NCBI RefSeq assembly: GCF_003119195.2
Contig: NZ_CP022253.1
Coordinates: forward strand, 1-64,000
Length of the DNA stretch: 64,000 bases
DNA from: Azospirillum baldaniorum
GTDB taxonomy: Bacteria > Pseudomonadota > Alphaproteobacteria > Azospirillales > Azospirillaceae
Reading direction: 5' to 3'
The translations under genes and the position numbers were made by a program. Below the pieces are notes generated by a model that ran no database searches, was not told the origin of the DNA, and was given only the letters and a program-made list of their open reading frames with translations. The first letter of the stretch is position 1; each line of letters opens with the position of its first letter. Below, in pieces: positions 52,301 through 62,421 of the stretch.

Positions 52301-52794
52301 TAGAACGCCGCCCCCTCCTCCACCCAATCCTGAACGCTCCTCGCCAGCGGCTGCCCCTCGGGCAGGAAGGCCAGCGAGACGGAGTTGATGCAGAAGCGCA
52401 TGCCGGTCGGCGGCGGGCCGTCCGGGAAGACGTGGCCCTGGTGGCTGCCGCAGCGGGCGCACAGCGTCTCCACCCGCACCATGCCGTAGCTGTTGTCCTG
52501 CACCAGCTTCAGATGCGCGTTCTCATAGGGCGCGGTGAAGCTGGGCCAGCCGGTGCCGGATTCGAACTTCGTCCCGGACCGGAACAGCGGCAGGCCGCAG
52601 AGACGGCAGGCGTAGGTTCCCGGCTTCTTGTTGTCGAGCAGGCCGCCGCAGAAGGGCGCCTCCGTCCCGTGGCTCAGCAGGACATGCCGCTCCTCGTCCG
52701 ACAGGCGCTCCACCAGCACCGCGCGCTGCTCCGGTGTCGGCGGCGTCAGGTCGAAGGGTCCAGCGGTCGGGGAACGGTCGGCGGGGGCGGACAT
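52300..52794 (-). CDS. msrB: Peptide methionine (R)-S-oxide reductase
   Basis: 164 residues, full-length MsrB. It reduces methionine-R-sulfoxide in oxidised proteins. Zn-binding pairs CRLCG and CARCG, the substrate region GTGWPSFTAPYENAHLK, and the catalytic Cys in RFCINSVSLAF are all present. FCGGLLDNKKPGTY precedes the first Cys pair as usual. No signal peptide, so cytoplasmic. Confidence 0.96.
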   Translation of the reverse strand: MSAPADRSPTAGPFDLTPPTPEQRAVLVERLSDEERHVLLSHGTEAPFCGGLLDNKKPGTYACRLCGLPLFRSGTKFESGTGWPSFTAPYENAHLKLVQDNSYGMVRVETLCARCGSHQGHVFPDGPPPTGMRFCINSVSLAFLPEGQPLARSVQDWVEEGAAF

Positions 52795-52913
52795 CGGGCG
52801 GCTCCAGTGACGGGGTGACGGTCCTAGGGGATATGGGCCAGTCGGTCGCGGATGACACCCGGCGTCAGGCTGCTATCTTCCCTGCACGGAACGAATGGAG
52901 GGAGAGACCAGCC

Positions 52914-53600
52914 ATGACCGGAACGACCACCGGCTCGACCGGCGCCTGGACGCACCTGACGGCGTCCGATGGGCACCGGCTGACCGCCTACGAAGCCCGG
53001 CCCGTCGGGCCGGAGAAGGGGCGGCTTCTGATCGTCCAGGAGATTTTCGGGATCAACAGCCACATCCGCCGCGTCTGCGACGGCTACGCGGCGGACGGCT
53101 ATCACACGCTGGCCCCCGCCTTGTTCGACCGGGCGCAGCGCGGGGTGGAGCTGCCCTACGACGAGGCCGGCGTCCAGCGCGGACGCGACCTGATGGGCGC
53201 GGTCAGCGTCGACGACGCGCTGACCGACGTGGCGGCGGGTCTCGCCCATCTCGGCGGGGCGGAGGGGGCGGCCGTCGCCGGCTATTGCTGGGGCGGCACC
53301 ATCGCCTGGGCCGCCGCGTCGCGCCTGCCGGTCCGCGCCGCCGTCGCCTATTACGGCGGCGGCATCGGCAACCGGCTGGACGAGGCGCCGCGCGCGCCCG
53401 TGCTGCTGCATTTCGGCGAGACGGACCACGCCATCCCCCTGACGGTGGCCGAGGCGGTGCGCGAGCGCCATCCCAGCGCCATCACGCACCTCTACCCGGC
53501 CGGCCACGGCTTCAATTGCGACGAGCGCGCCAGCTACGACGCGGCCAGCGCCGCCCTGGCCAAGCGGCGCACGCTGGGCCTGCTCCAGGCGGTGTTCTAA
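52914..53600 (+). CDS. Dienelactone hydrolase family protein
   Basis: 228 residues, alpha/beta hydrolase of the dienelactone hydrolase family. The nucleophile is Cys in GYCWGG, with Asp in FGETDHAIP and His in YPAGHGFNCDERASYD completing the triad. LLIVQEIFGINSHIRRVCDG is the family N-terminal signature with the oxyanion region. Probably a carboxymethylenebutenolidase-like enzyme, but the true substrate is not predictable. GGAGGGAGAG precedes the ATG at 52914. Converges with pgm. Confidence 0.9.
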   Translation: MTGTTTGSTGAWTHLTASDGHRLTAYEARPVGPEKGRLLIVQEIFGINSHIRRVCDGYAADGYHTLAPALFDRAQRGVELPYDEAGVQRGRDLMGAVSVDDALTDVAAGLAHLGGAEGAAVAGYCWGGTIAWAAASRLPVRAAVAYYGGGIGNRLDEAPRAPVLLHFGETDHAIPLTVAEAVRERHPSAITHLYPAGHGFNCDERASYDAASAALAKRRTLGLLQAVF

Positions 53601-53606
53601 AAAAGG

Positions 53607-53646
53607 AAAAGGCCCTTCCCCCAGCGTGGGAGGAAGGGCCTTCTTT
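53607..53646. terminator. Bidirectional terminator between the hydrolase gene and pgm
   Basis: AAGGCCCTTCCCCC and GAGGAAGGGCCTT form a strong stem, with an A-rich left flank and T-rich right flank, as expected for a terminator working in both directions between convergent genes. Confidence 0.85.
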
Positions 53647-53658
53647 CAGAACAAATCC

Positions 53659-55383
<1,725 letters not shown>

Positions 55384-55440
55384 TCAACCGAGCCGAACGA
55401 CACCTTACCTTCGGTGGACCATCGTCAATGGACCGAGGCC

Positions 55441-56217
55441 TTACGCCTCCTCGACCGAGACGGCTTCCGGACCCTTGTCGCCCTGGCGGACGGAGATGCG
55501 GACGCGCTGGCCGTCGTTCAGACCCTGCAGGCCGGAGCGCTCCACCGCCTTGATGTGGACGAACACGTCCTGGCCGCCGCCGTCCTGGGCGATGAAGCCG
55601 AAGCCTTTGGTGGCGTTGAACCACTTCACGGTGCCCTCGGTCTGGGTGGCCGGGCCGCCCGCCGGACGGCGCGGGCCGCCGAAGCCGCCGCGGTCACCGC
55701 CACGATCGTTGAAGCCGCGATCGCCACCGCGGTCGTTGAAGCCGCGATCGCCGCCGCGATCGTTGAAGCCACGGCTGTCGCCCCGGCCACCGAACCCGCG
55801 ATCACCGCCGCGATCCCCACCCCGGTCGTTGAAACCACGGTTGCCGAACCCGCGGTCGCCCCCACGGTCGTTGCGGTCGCCGAAGCCACCCCGCTCGCCG
55901 AACGACGGGCGCGGGCCCTGGGCACGGGCCGGGCGCGCCGGAGCGGCGGTGGAGGTGTCGACCGAATGCAGGGCGGAGACCTGGTTGCCCTTGCGCCCCT
56001 CGACGATGTCCACCACGACGGTGGCGCCGTCCGGCAGGGACTCGTGACCGGCGGTGGCGACGATGGCGGCGGGGATCAGGGCGTCGGGCGACCCGTCCTC
56101 GAACTTGACGAAGCCGAAGCCGCGGTTGGGATCGTACCACTTGACGGTGGCCTGAACCTGGGTGCCGAGGACGACGGGCTGGCGGTAGACGTGCTGGCGC
56201 GGGGGTTGACGGTGCAT
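55441..56217 (-). CDS. Double cold-shock-domain protein with Arg-Gly-rich linker
   Basis: 258 residues. The N-terminal cold-shock domain (about 20-90) has KWYDPNRGFGFVKFEDG but lacks the usual VFVH motif (it reads DALIPAAIV), so its RNA binding may be altered. A 90-residue linker of repeats such as GFNDRGGDR follows, likely disordered. The C-terminal domain (about 190-258) is canonical: GTVKWFNATKGFGFIAQDGG and VFVHIKAVERSGL. Two-domain Csp proteins are typical of alphaproteobacteria, but the long repeat linker is not. The ATG at 56217 is chosen; a longer start at 56277 is unlikely. Confidence 0.9.
   Translation of the reverse strand: MHRQPPRQHVYRQPVVLGTQVQATVKWYDPNRGFGFVKFEDGSPDALIPAAIVATAGHESLPDGATVVVDIVEGRKGNQVSALHSVDTSTAAPARPARAQGPRPSFGERGGFGDRNDRGGDRGFGNRGFNDRGGDRGGDRGFGGRGDSRGFNDRGGDRGFNDRGGDRGFNDRGGDRGGFGGPRRPAGGPATQTEGTVKWFNATKGFGFIAQDGGGQDVFVHIKAVERSGLQGLNDGQRVRISVRQGDKGPEAVSVEEA
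55690..55870 (-). repeat. Short tandem repeats in the linker of the cold-shock gene
   Basis: Repeated units encode GFNDRGGDR and variants, in 27-30 bp steps, with small differences between units. Replication slippage could change linker length between strains. Confidence 0.7.
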
Positions 56218-56366
56218 GAGACCCACTGAACTCCAAGAGGCGACTCGGCACCGACCTTCGGTGCCGAGAGAAGACATCGCCTTTCCCCGCGCGAATCACA
56301 AGACCGCAGGCGCACCGTTTCGCGCGCCCGCGGCCCTGGTGCCATTTTTCTCCCCGACAGGCGGGC

Positions 56367-56582
56367 TCAAACCAGCCGCTCGGGGTTGGGCGGCGGTTCC
56401 TCCGGGGGAACGGGGATGGCGTCCGGCGGCTCCTTGATCGGAGGCCGCGAAGGGTCGCCGGGCATGTCCGGCATGCCGGGCGGCGGCACCGGCATGTCGG
56501 GAGTCGGCGGGGAAGGAGGAAGGGGGCCGGCGACGCTGAGGTCGGCGGCCATCAGTTCGGCCATCATCCGCACCGTCGCCAT
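56367..56582 (-). CDS. Small Pro-rich protein
   Basis: 71 residues. After a short helix (MATVRMMAELMAADLSVAGP) the rest is Pro/Met-rich (PPSPPTPDMPVPPPGMPDMP). The ATG shares its A with the stop codon of the upstream gene (TGATG), which argues for real translation. Function unknown. Confidence 0.5.
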   Translation of the reverse strand: MATVRMMAELMAADLSVAGPLPPSPPTPDMPVPPPGMPDMPGDPSRPPIKEPPDAIPVPPEEPPPNPERLV

Positions 56583-57130
56583 CAGCCGCCCCCGCCCATC
56601 GTGCCACCCGTAGCACCCGGCGCGGCGCGGGTCAGGCCGCGCGCCTTGTCCAGGGAGTCCATGCAAAGCTGCTCGTTGCCGTCCTTCGCGGCGGAGCGCG
56701 CGGCGGTCACCAGCGATTCGATCTGGGCGTTGCGCGCCGCCTGCCCCATCGACCCGCTTTCCATCGAGGAGCCGCTGTTCGGCGCGGCGTCGGGCCGCAC
56801 CGCCGGAGCGGTCGGCATGGGAGCGCCGGTGCGCGGCGGCTCGATCACCGCCTGATCGCCCGAGGCCGGCGGCGCCACCACCCCGCCCGAGCGGGCAAGC
56901 TGGTCCGGCGTCGCCCCGGAACTGCCATTCGGCAAGGCTCCATCCCCCGCGGTGGAGCCGGAGCTGCCCGGCGGCGTCGCGACCGGCGGCGGGCTGGCCG
57001 ACAGGTTGTTCTCGGCGGCGAAGCGGTCGACCAGCGCGGCGCAGCTTCCCTGCGCCAGAGCGGGACCGGCACCGCACAGCACGAGGCCGGCGGCGAGCAA
57101 AAGGCCCTGTGGGATCGGATGTCGTGCCAT
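56582..57130 (-). CDS. Secreted Pro/Ser/Gly-rich protein
   Basis: 182 residues with a signal peptide (HPIPQGLLLAAGLVLCGAGP, cleavage near ALAQG). A short helical piece (CAALVDRFAAENNLS) is followed by a low-complexity stretch of about 80 residues and a C-terminal helix (GQAARNAQIESLVTAARSAA, KDGNEQLCMDSLDKARGLTR). A Cys in each helical part could pair. GGGGAGGC precedes the ATG at 57130. No family recognised; periplasmic location likely. Confidence 0.65.
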   Translation of the reverse strand: MARHPIPQGLLLAAGLVLCGAGPALAQGSCAALVDRFAAENNLSASPPPVATPPGSSGSTAGDGALPNGSSGATPDQLARSGGVVAPPASGDQAVIEPPRTGAPMPTAPAVRPDAAPNSGSSMESGSMGQAARNAQIESLVTAARSAAKDGNEQLCMDSLDKARGLTRAAPGATGGTMGGGG

Positions 57131-57286
57131 CGGTTGCCTCCCCATCAGCAATACCACCCTCAACCGGTGTAGCGGTGCTGCGGTTCCGCCCGCCTTTTTC
57201 CCGCCATGGACACCATTCGGTGGTGCCGTTTCGCCCGCTTCTCCTGTTGAAGGCGCGACGGACAACGGCGGGGGAGAGGGGGTGCG

Positions 57287-58078
57287 ATGGACGGCAACCG
57301 TGAAAGCCGTGGGTGCGAAAGCCGGGGGCGCGAAGGCCGTGCCGATGTCTCGGCCGAGGCTGAGGCCTTCTACACGGAGAGTCTGAAGGTCCTGAAGGAG
57401 TCCGGGATTCCCTTCCTGCTGGGCGGCACCTACGCGCTCAGCGCCTACACCGGGATCACCCGGCCGACCAAGGACATCGACATCTTCTGCCGGGGCGGCG
57501 ACTTTCCGCGCATCCTCGCGCATTTCCAGGACCGCGGCTTCGCGACGGAGATCGAGGACGAGCGCTGGATCGGCAAGGTCCTGCACGGCGACCTGTTCTT
57601 CGACGTGATCTTCAACTCCGCCGCCGCCATCAACCCGGTCAACGACCGCTGGTTCGAGGAGGATCACCGCGCGCTGGTCTGCGGCGCCGACGTGCAGCTC
57701 ATCCCGCCGACGGAAATGGTCTTCTCCAAGGCCTTCGTGCAGATGCGGCACAAGTACGACGGCCCAGACGTTGCCCACATGATCCTGAAGCAGCACGCCC
57801 ACATCGACTGGAAACGGCTGCTCGGCCACATGGAGCAGTATTGGGAGGTGCTTCTGATGCACGTCCTGAACTTCCGCTTCATCTACCCGACGGAGCGCGA
57901 CCACATCCCCGCCTGGCTGTTGCAGGAACTTCTGGACCGGCTGAACGAGCGCGCGAAGCTGCCGGTGCCGCAGACCCGCATCTGCCGGGGGCGGCTGTTC
58001 TCGCGCGAGGATTATCGGATCGACGTCACGGACTGGGGGTTCGCCGACGTCGTCGGCGAGGAAACCAAGCATGGCTGA
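57287..58078 (+). CDS. Nucleotidyltransferase-fold protein
   Basis: 263 residues. After a charged start comes a polymerase-beta-like nucleotidyltransferase core: FLLGGTYALSAYTGITRPTK, then DIDIFCRGGDFPRILAHFQD. The Gly-Gly and the Asp-Ile-Asp metal-binding pair are intact, and FFDVIF supplies the third acidic residue. The C-terminal half is helical. It overlaps the next gene by 8 bp, so the two proteins are made together. Target of nucleotidyl transfer unknown. An alternative start is the Val/Ser region about 20 residues in. Confidence 0.75.
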   Translation: MDGNRESRGCESRGREGRADVSAEAEAFYTESLKVLKESGIPFLLGGTYALSAYTGITRPTKDIDIFCRGGDFPRILAHFQDRGFATEIEDERWIGKVLHGDLFFDVIFNSAAAINPVNDRWFEEDHRALVCGADVQLIPPTEMVFSKAFVQMRHKYDGPDVAHMILKQHAHIDWKRLLGHMEQYWEVLLMHVLNFRFIYPTERDHIPAWLLQELLDRLNERAKLPVPQTRICRGRLFSREDYRIDVTDWGFADVVGEETKHG

Positions 58079-58787
58079 TGCAACATTGAAGGTCGCCGCC
58101 ATCGGCGACATCCATGTGGGGGAGACCTCCACCCATCCCTACCGCGAGCTGTTCCAGGAGATCGCCGACCGGGCGGACGTCCTGGCGCTGGCCGGCGACC
58201 TGACCAACCACGGCAAGCCGCGCGAGGCCGAGGTGCTGGCCGAGGACCTGCGCGCCATCGGCATCCCGGTGGTCGCCGTGCTGGGCAACCACGACCATGA
58301 ATGCGGCCATGTCGAGGAGCTTCAGCGCATCCTGGAGCAGGCGGGCGTCCGCTTCCTCGATGGCAACCCGGTGGAGATCCGCGGCGTCGGCTTCGCCGGG
58401 GTGAAGGGCTTCGGCGGCGGGTTCGAGAACCGCATGCTCGACGCCTTCGGCGAACCGGCGATCAAGCAGTTCGTGCACGAGGCGGTGAACGAGGCGATGC
58501 GGCTGGAAAGCGCCCTGCGCCAGCTGGAGACGGAGCGGACGATGGTCGTCCTGCACTACGCCCCCATCGCCGAGACGGTGCGCGGCGAGCCGACCGAGAT
58601 CTATCCCTTCCTCGGCTCCTCCCGTCTGGCGGAGACCATCGACCGCTTCCACGTCCAGGCGGTCGTCCATGGCCACGCCCACCACGGCAGCTACGCCGGC
58701 CGGACCCTGCGCGGCACGCCGGTCTACAACGTCGCACAGACCATCGAGAAGGAGTCGGGAAGGCCGTACGCGCTGATCGAGGTGTAG
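58071..58787 (+). CDS. Metallophosphoesterase
   Basis: 238 residues, calcineurin-like phosphoesterase: AAIGDIHVG, ALAGDLTNHG, VLGNHDHECG, VLHYAP and VHGHAHHG give all metal-binding motifs in order. It overlaps the nucleotidyltransferase gene, which suggests a linked reaction, for example removal of a nucleotidyl or phosphate group put on by its partner. No signal peptide. Confidence 0.85.
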   Translation: MADATLKVAAIGDIHVGETSTHPYRELFQEIADRADVLALAGDLTNHGKPREAEVLAEDLRAIGIPVVAVLGNHDHECGHVEELQRILEQAGVRFLDGNPVEIRGVGFAGVKGFGGGFENRMLDAFGEPAIKQFVHEAVNEAMRLESALRQLETERTMVVLHYAPIAETVRGEPTEIYPFLGSSRLAETIDRFHVQAVVHGHAHHGSYAGRTLRGTPVYNVAQTIEKESGRPYALIEV

Positions 58788-58799
58788 GGCATCGGCTCC

Positions 58800-58906
58800 G
58801 ATTCCCCCCACCCTTCCCACGGCTTCGCCGCGGGCCCCTTCCCTCCCCCGCTTCGCAGGAGAGGGTGTTTCTCCTCTCCCCGCGAAGTGGGGGGAGGACA
58901 GAGGGC
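58800..58906. repeat. REP-like inverted repeat
   Basis: CCCTCCCCCGCTTCGCAGGA and TCTCCCCGCGAAGTGGGGGG are inverted arms, with outer pieces CCTTCCC and GGACAGAGG. Same family as the repeats at 46175, 52178 and 61445. Sits behind the metallophosphoesterase gene. Confidence 0.65.
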
Positions 58907-59038
58907 CAGCGCACCCACTTCCCAAAAACCATTCCCCCGCCATGCCACCGTCGCACTACCGTCCCGGTGGGGTTCGGGATAGGGTGCGGGCACAATGCCC
59001 CATTTTGTGCCCCACCCTGCCCTTCCGAAGCTCCCGTC

Positions 59039-59950
59039 ATGCTGACCGCCAACCTCGCCGCCCTGGGGGCTGCGCTCTGCTGGGCGGCCAGCGGGCTGAT
59101 CGCCATCGGCCCGGTGCGGGCCATCGGCTCGGTCGCCTTCAACCGCCTGCGCATGAGCATCGTCTTCGTCGGCACGGCGCTGGCCGCGACGCTGCTCGGC
59201 GGCTGGCAGACTCTCGACCTGCAGGGGGCGGCGATCCTGGCGCTGTCCGGCGCGGTCGGCATCGTGATGGGCGACACCGCGCTGTTCTGGGCGCTGGGGC
59301 GCATCGGGCCGCGCCGCAACTCGGTCATCTACGCCACCAACGCGCCGATCACCGCGCTGCTCGCCTGGGCCGTGCTGGGGGAGGCGCTGGGGCCGTGGAC
59401 GGCGGTCGGCATCGCGCTGGTCACCGCCGGGGTGATGCTGGCGATCTTCTTCCGCGCCAGCCCGGTCCCGAACGGCACCGGCACCGTTCCCCATGACTGG
59501 GAGTCGGTGCGGGGGCGCCTGCTGGTCGGCGTCGGCGCCTGCCTGATCGCCGCCGTCTGCCAGGCCGCCGGCTCGGTCATCGCCCGGCCGGTGATGGCGG
59601 CGGGCGCCGACCCCATCGCGGCGGCGGCGGTGCGCGTCGGCATGTCGGGGCTGCTGCTGTTCGCGGGCGGGCTGCTGCCCGGCCAGCGCTTCGGCTTCGG
59701 CCCCGGCCTGACGCCGCGCATCTTCGCCCAGATAGTGGTGAACGGTTTCATCGGGCTGGGGCTGGGCATGACGCTGCTGCTGATCGGGCTGGCCCACGGC
59801 AACGCCGGCGTGGTCGCCACCCTGTCGGCCACCAGCCCGGTTCTGATCCTGCCGATGCTGTGGGTCTGGACCCGCCAGCGTCCGGGGGCCGGAGCCTGGG
59901 CGGGCGCCATCGTCGCGGTGCTGGGGGTGGCGCTGATCGTCAACCGCTGA
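59039..59950 (+). CDS. EamA/DMT-family permease
   Basis: 303 residues, ten predicted helices in two EamA repeats: ANLAALGAALCWAASGLIAI begins the first, LLVGVGACLIAAVCQAAGSV the second. Not closely like the EamA protein at 41497, so a separate subfamily. Probable exporter of metabolites; substrate unknown. ATG at 59039. Confidence 0.85.
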   Translation: MLTANLAALGAALCWAASGLIAIGPVRAIGSVAFNRLRMSIVFVGTALAATLLGGWQTLDLQGAAILALSGAVGIVMGDTALFWALGRIGPRRNSVIYATNAPITALLAWAVLGEALGPWTAVGIALVTAGVMLAIFFRASPVPNGTGTVPHDWESVRGRLLVGVGACLIAAVCQAAGSVIARPVMAAGADPIAAAAVRVGMSGLLLFAGGLLPGQRFGFGPGLTPRIFAQIVVNGFIGLGLGMTLLLIGLAHGNAGVVATLSATSPVLILPMLWVWTRQRPGAGAWAGAIVAVLGVALIVNR

Positions 59951-60101
59951 GGCTGTCCGGCGAATTCCTGGCAGCTTGTTCTTGGCGGCTCATTCCCGGC
60001 GGCTGAAAAATTTTATCTGAAACGGTTGCGTCCGCCAATTTCCGGGGCAGGATGGAGAAACCGTCTCCCGGTTCCCGCATTCCGATAAGGCGCGACACCC
60101 C

Positions 60102-60644
60102 ATGGCCTCCCCCCGCCGCAAGCGTTCCGGCGCCGATCCCGCCGCGCCGGTGCTGCATCTGACCCGCTTCCTGCCCTACCGCCTGTCGGTGCTGTCCAAC
60201 ACGGTCAGCCACACGGTGGCAAAGCTGTACGAGAAGCGATTCGGCATCACCATCCCGGAATGGCGGGTCATCGCCGTGCTGGGCGGCGGCGAGACGCTGA
60301 GCGCGGGGGAGATCGCCCAGCGCACCGCCATGGACAAGGTGCAGGTCAGCCGGGCAATCAGCCGGATGCTCGATTCGGGTCTGATCCTGCGCGAATCGGG
60401 CGCCACCGACCGCCGCAAGGCGCAGCTCACCCTGACGCCCAAGGCGCTGGCGATCTACACGGAGATCGTCCCCCTCGCCCTGGCTTACGAGCGGGAGCTG
60501 ACCAGCGCCCTGACGGAGGAGGAGATGGGCCAGCTCGACGGCCTGCTGGCCAAGCTCCAGGCCCGGGCCGACGCGCTGGCCACCCGCCCCGCCGCGCCGC
60601 CCAGCCCACAGGCTCCGGGCCCACAGGCTCCGGGCACGGACTGA
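60102..60644 (+). CDS. MarR-family transcriptional regulator
   Basis: 180 residues. Winged helix with GITIPEWRVIAVLGGGETLS, then AGEIAQRTAMDKVQVSRAIS (recognition helix), RMLDSGLILRESGATDRRKA (wing) and QLTLTPKALAIY. The last 20 residues are Pro-rich. It converges with the ABC operon and may control that operon or the EamA gene. Confidence 0.88.
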   Translation: MASPRRKRSGADPAAPVLHLTRFLPYRLSVLSNTVSHTVAKLYEKRFGITIPEWRVIAVLGGGETLSAGEIAQRTAMDKVQVSRAISRMLDSGLILRESGATDRRKAQLTLTPKALAIYTEIVPLALAYERELTSALTEEEMGQLDGLLAKLQARADALATRPAAPPSPQAPGPQAPGTD

Positions 60645-60649
60645 TCGCT

Positions 60650-61426
60650 TCAGGCGAAGTCCTTGAAGCTGTCCGCCGCCGCGCGGTCGTAGCCCTGGCT
60701 GGCGCGCAGGAGCTGCCGCGTGTAGTCCTCCCGCGCGGCCCCCCGGCGCAGCGAGTCCACGTCCATCTCCTCGACGATGCGGCCGCGGTTCATCACGGCC
60801 AGCCGGTCGCACATGGTGGCGACGACCGCCAGATTGTGGCTGACCAGCACGTAGGTCAGCGCGTGTTCCGCCCGCAGCCGCTTCAGCAGGTTGAGGATTT
60901 CCGCCTGCACCGACACGTCGAGCGCCGAGGTCGGCTCGTCCAGCAGCAGCACGCGCGGCTCCAGCACCAGGGCGCGGGCGATGGCGACGCGCTGGCGCTG
61001 CCCGCCGGAGAGCTGGTGCGGGTAGCGGAAGCGGAACTGCGATCCCAGCCCGACGTCGCGCAGCACCCGGTCGATCCGCGCGTCGGCGTCGCGCAGGCCG
61101 TGGATGGCGATCGGCTCGGCCAGGATGCGGTCGATGGTGTGGCGGGGGTGGAGCGAGCCGTAGGGATCCTGGAAGACCATCTGGCAGGACTTGAAGAAGC
61201 CCTTCTCGCGGCGCCGGCTTTGCGCGGCGCCGGCCACGGCGATGGACCCGGTCCAGTCGTGGTTCAGCCCGACGACGGCGCGCAGCACCGTGGACTTGCC
61301 CGACCCCGACTCGCCGACCAGCCCGAAGCTCTCGCCCTCCCGCACGGCGAAGGACACCCCCTGCACGGCGGCCACGGCGTCGGCCCCATGGCCGAAGGTG
61401 ACGCGCAGATCCCTGACGTCGATCAT
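60650..61426 (-). CDS. Dipeptide/oligopeptide ABC transporter, second ATPase
   Basis: 258 residues, DppF/OppF-like: Walker A GESGSGKST, QMVFQDPYGSLHPRHTI (Q loop), signature LSGGQRQRVAIARAL, Walker B VLLLDEPTSALD, H-loop SHNLAV. Powers uptake with the other ATPase and two permeases upstream. Shorter than many OppF proteins and without the usual C-terminal oligopeptide-specific tail. ATG overlaps the previous gene by ATGA. Confidence 0.92.
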   Translation of the reverse strand: MIDVRDLRVTFGHGADAVAAVQGVSFAVREGESFGLVGESGSGKSTVLRAVVGLNHDWTGSIAVAGAAQSRRREKGFFKSCQMVFQDPYGSLHPRHTIDRILAEPIAIHGLRDADARIDRVLRDVGLGSQFRFRYPHQLSGGQRQRVAIARALVLEPRVLLLDEPTSALDVSVQAEILNLLKRLRAEHALTYVLVSHNLAVVATMCDRLAVMNRGRIVEEMDVDSLRRGAAREDYTRQLLRASQGYDRAAADSFKDFA

Positions 61427-62421
61427 CGCCCGCCCTCCGCCGGACCATGTCCCCTCTCCCCTCTGGGGAGAGGGTTAGGGTGAGGGGGTCCGGCCGTTGC
61501 CGAACGCACCGGTCCCCCGACATCCCCCTCACCCCGACCCTCTCCCCAGAGGGGAGAGGGAGAAATATCTTCAAGCCAGGACGGGTCGCGCGCCAGCACC
61601 GGCAGCTCCGCCCGCGTGTCGTCCAGGCGCGGCAGGCTGTCGAGCAGGCCGCGGGTGTAGGGGTGCTTGGCCGCGTGCAACTCCGACGCGCGGCAGGTCT
61701 CGACCACCCGGCCGGCGTACATGATCAGGATACGGTCGCAGAAGGACGCTACGAGGTTGAGGTCGTGGCTGACGAAGATCATCCCCATGCCGCGGCTGGA
61801 GCACAGCTCGTCCATGATCGCCAGCACCTGCATCTGCACCGTCACATCGAGCGCCGAGGTCGGCTCGTCGGCGATCAGCAGGTCGGGGTTGGGGATCAGC
61901 ATCATGGCGATCATGATGCGCTGGCCCATGCCGCCCGACACCTCGTGCGGGTAGAGGCCGTAGACCCGCTCCGGGTTGCGGATGCGCACGGCCTCCAGCA
62001 TCTCCAGCGCGCGCCGCTTCGCCTCCGCCGTGCCGGCGCTGGAATGGACGCGGTAGGCCTCGGCGATCTGGGCACCGATGGTCATCACCGGGTTCAGTGA
62101 GAATTTCGGGTCCTGCATGACCATGGAGATGCGCCGGCCGCGGATGCCGCGCAGCCGCTTCTCCGGCAGGGTCAGCAGGTCCTCGCCCTGGAAGCTCAGC
62201 CGGTCGGCGGTGACGACGCCGGGCGGCGGGACCAGCCGCAGGATGGCCCGCCCGGTCATCGACTTGCCGGAGCCGGACTCGCCGACGATGCCCAGCTTTT
62301 CCCGGCCCACGGTGAAGGAGACGCCGCGCACCGCCTGCGTCACGCCCGTCCGGGTGGGGAAGGAGATGCGGAGGTTCTCGACCTCCAGCAGAGGTTTGTC
62401 GCTCATTGGCGGTTGGCTCAT
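61423..62421 (-). CDS. Dipeptide/oligopeptide ABC transporter, first ATPase, with a REP-derived C-terminus
   Basis: 332 residues, DppD/OppD-like: GESGSGKSMTGRAILRLVPP, VMQDPKFSLNPVMTI, signature EVSGGMGQRIMIAMMLIPNP, Walker B LLIADEPTSALDVTVQMQVL. The C-terminal peptide-transporter region is present (KHPYTRGLLDSLPRLDD). The last 47 residues (SPLWGEGRGEG, PPHPNPLPRGERG) are a translated REP-like repeat that has replaced the original end. The stop still overlaps the next start by ATGA. The start at 62421 overlaps the permease stop by four bases. Confidence 0.9.
   Translation of the reverse strand: MSQPPMSDKPLLEVENLRISFPTRTGVTQAVRGVSFTVGREKLGIVGESGSGKSMTGRAILRLVPPPGVVTADRLSFQGEDLLTLPEKRLRGIRGRRISMVMQDPKFSLNPVMTIGAQIAEAYRVHSSAGTAEAKRRALEMLEAVRIRNPERVYGLYPHEVSGGMGQRIMIAMMLIPNPDLLIADEPTSALDVTVQMQVLAIMDELCSSRGMGMIFVSHDLNLVASFCDRILIMYAGRVVETCRASELHAAKHPYTRGLLDSLPRLDDTRAELPVLARDPSWLEDISPSPLWGEGRGEGDVGGPVRSATAGPPHPNPLPRGERGHGPAEGGR
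61445..61563. repeat. REP-like inverted repeat inside a coding region
   Basis: CCCCTCTCCCCTCTGGGGAG at the left and CTCCCCAGAGGGGAGAGGG at the right are inverted arms, with inner arms GGGTGAGGGGG and CCCCCTCACCC. It lies at the 3' end of the first ATPase gene and is translated. Confidence 0.8.
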
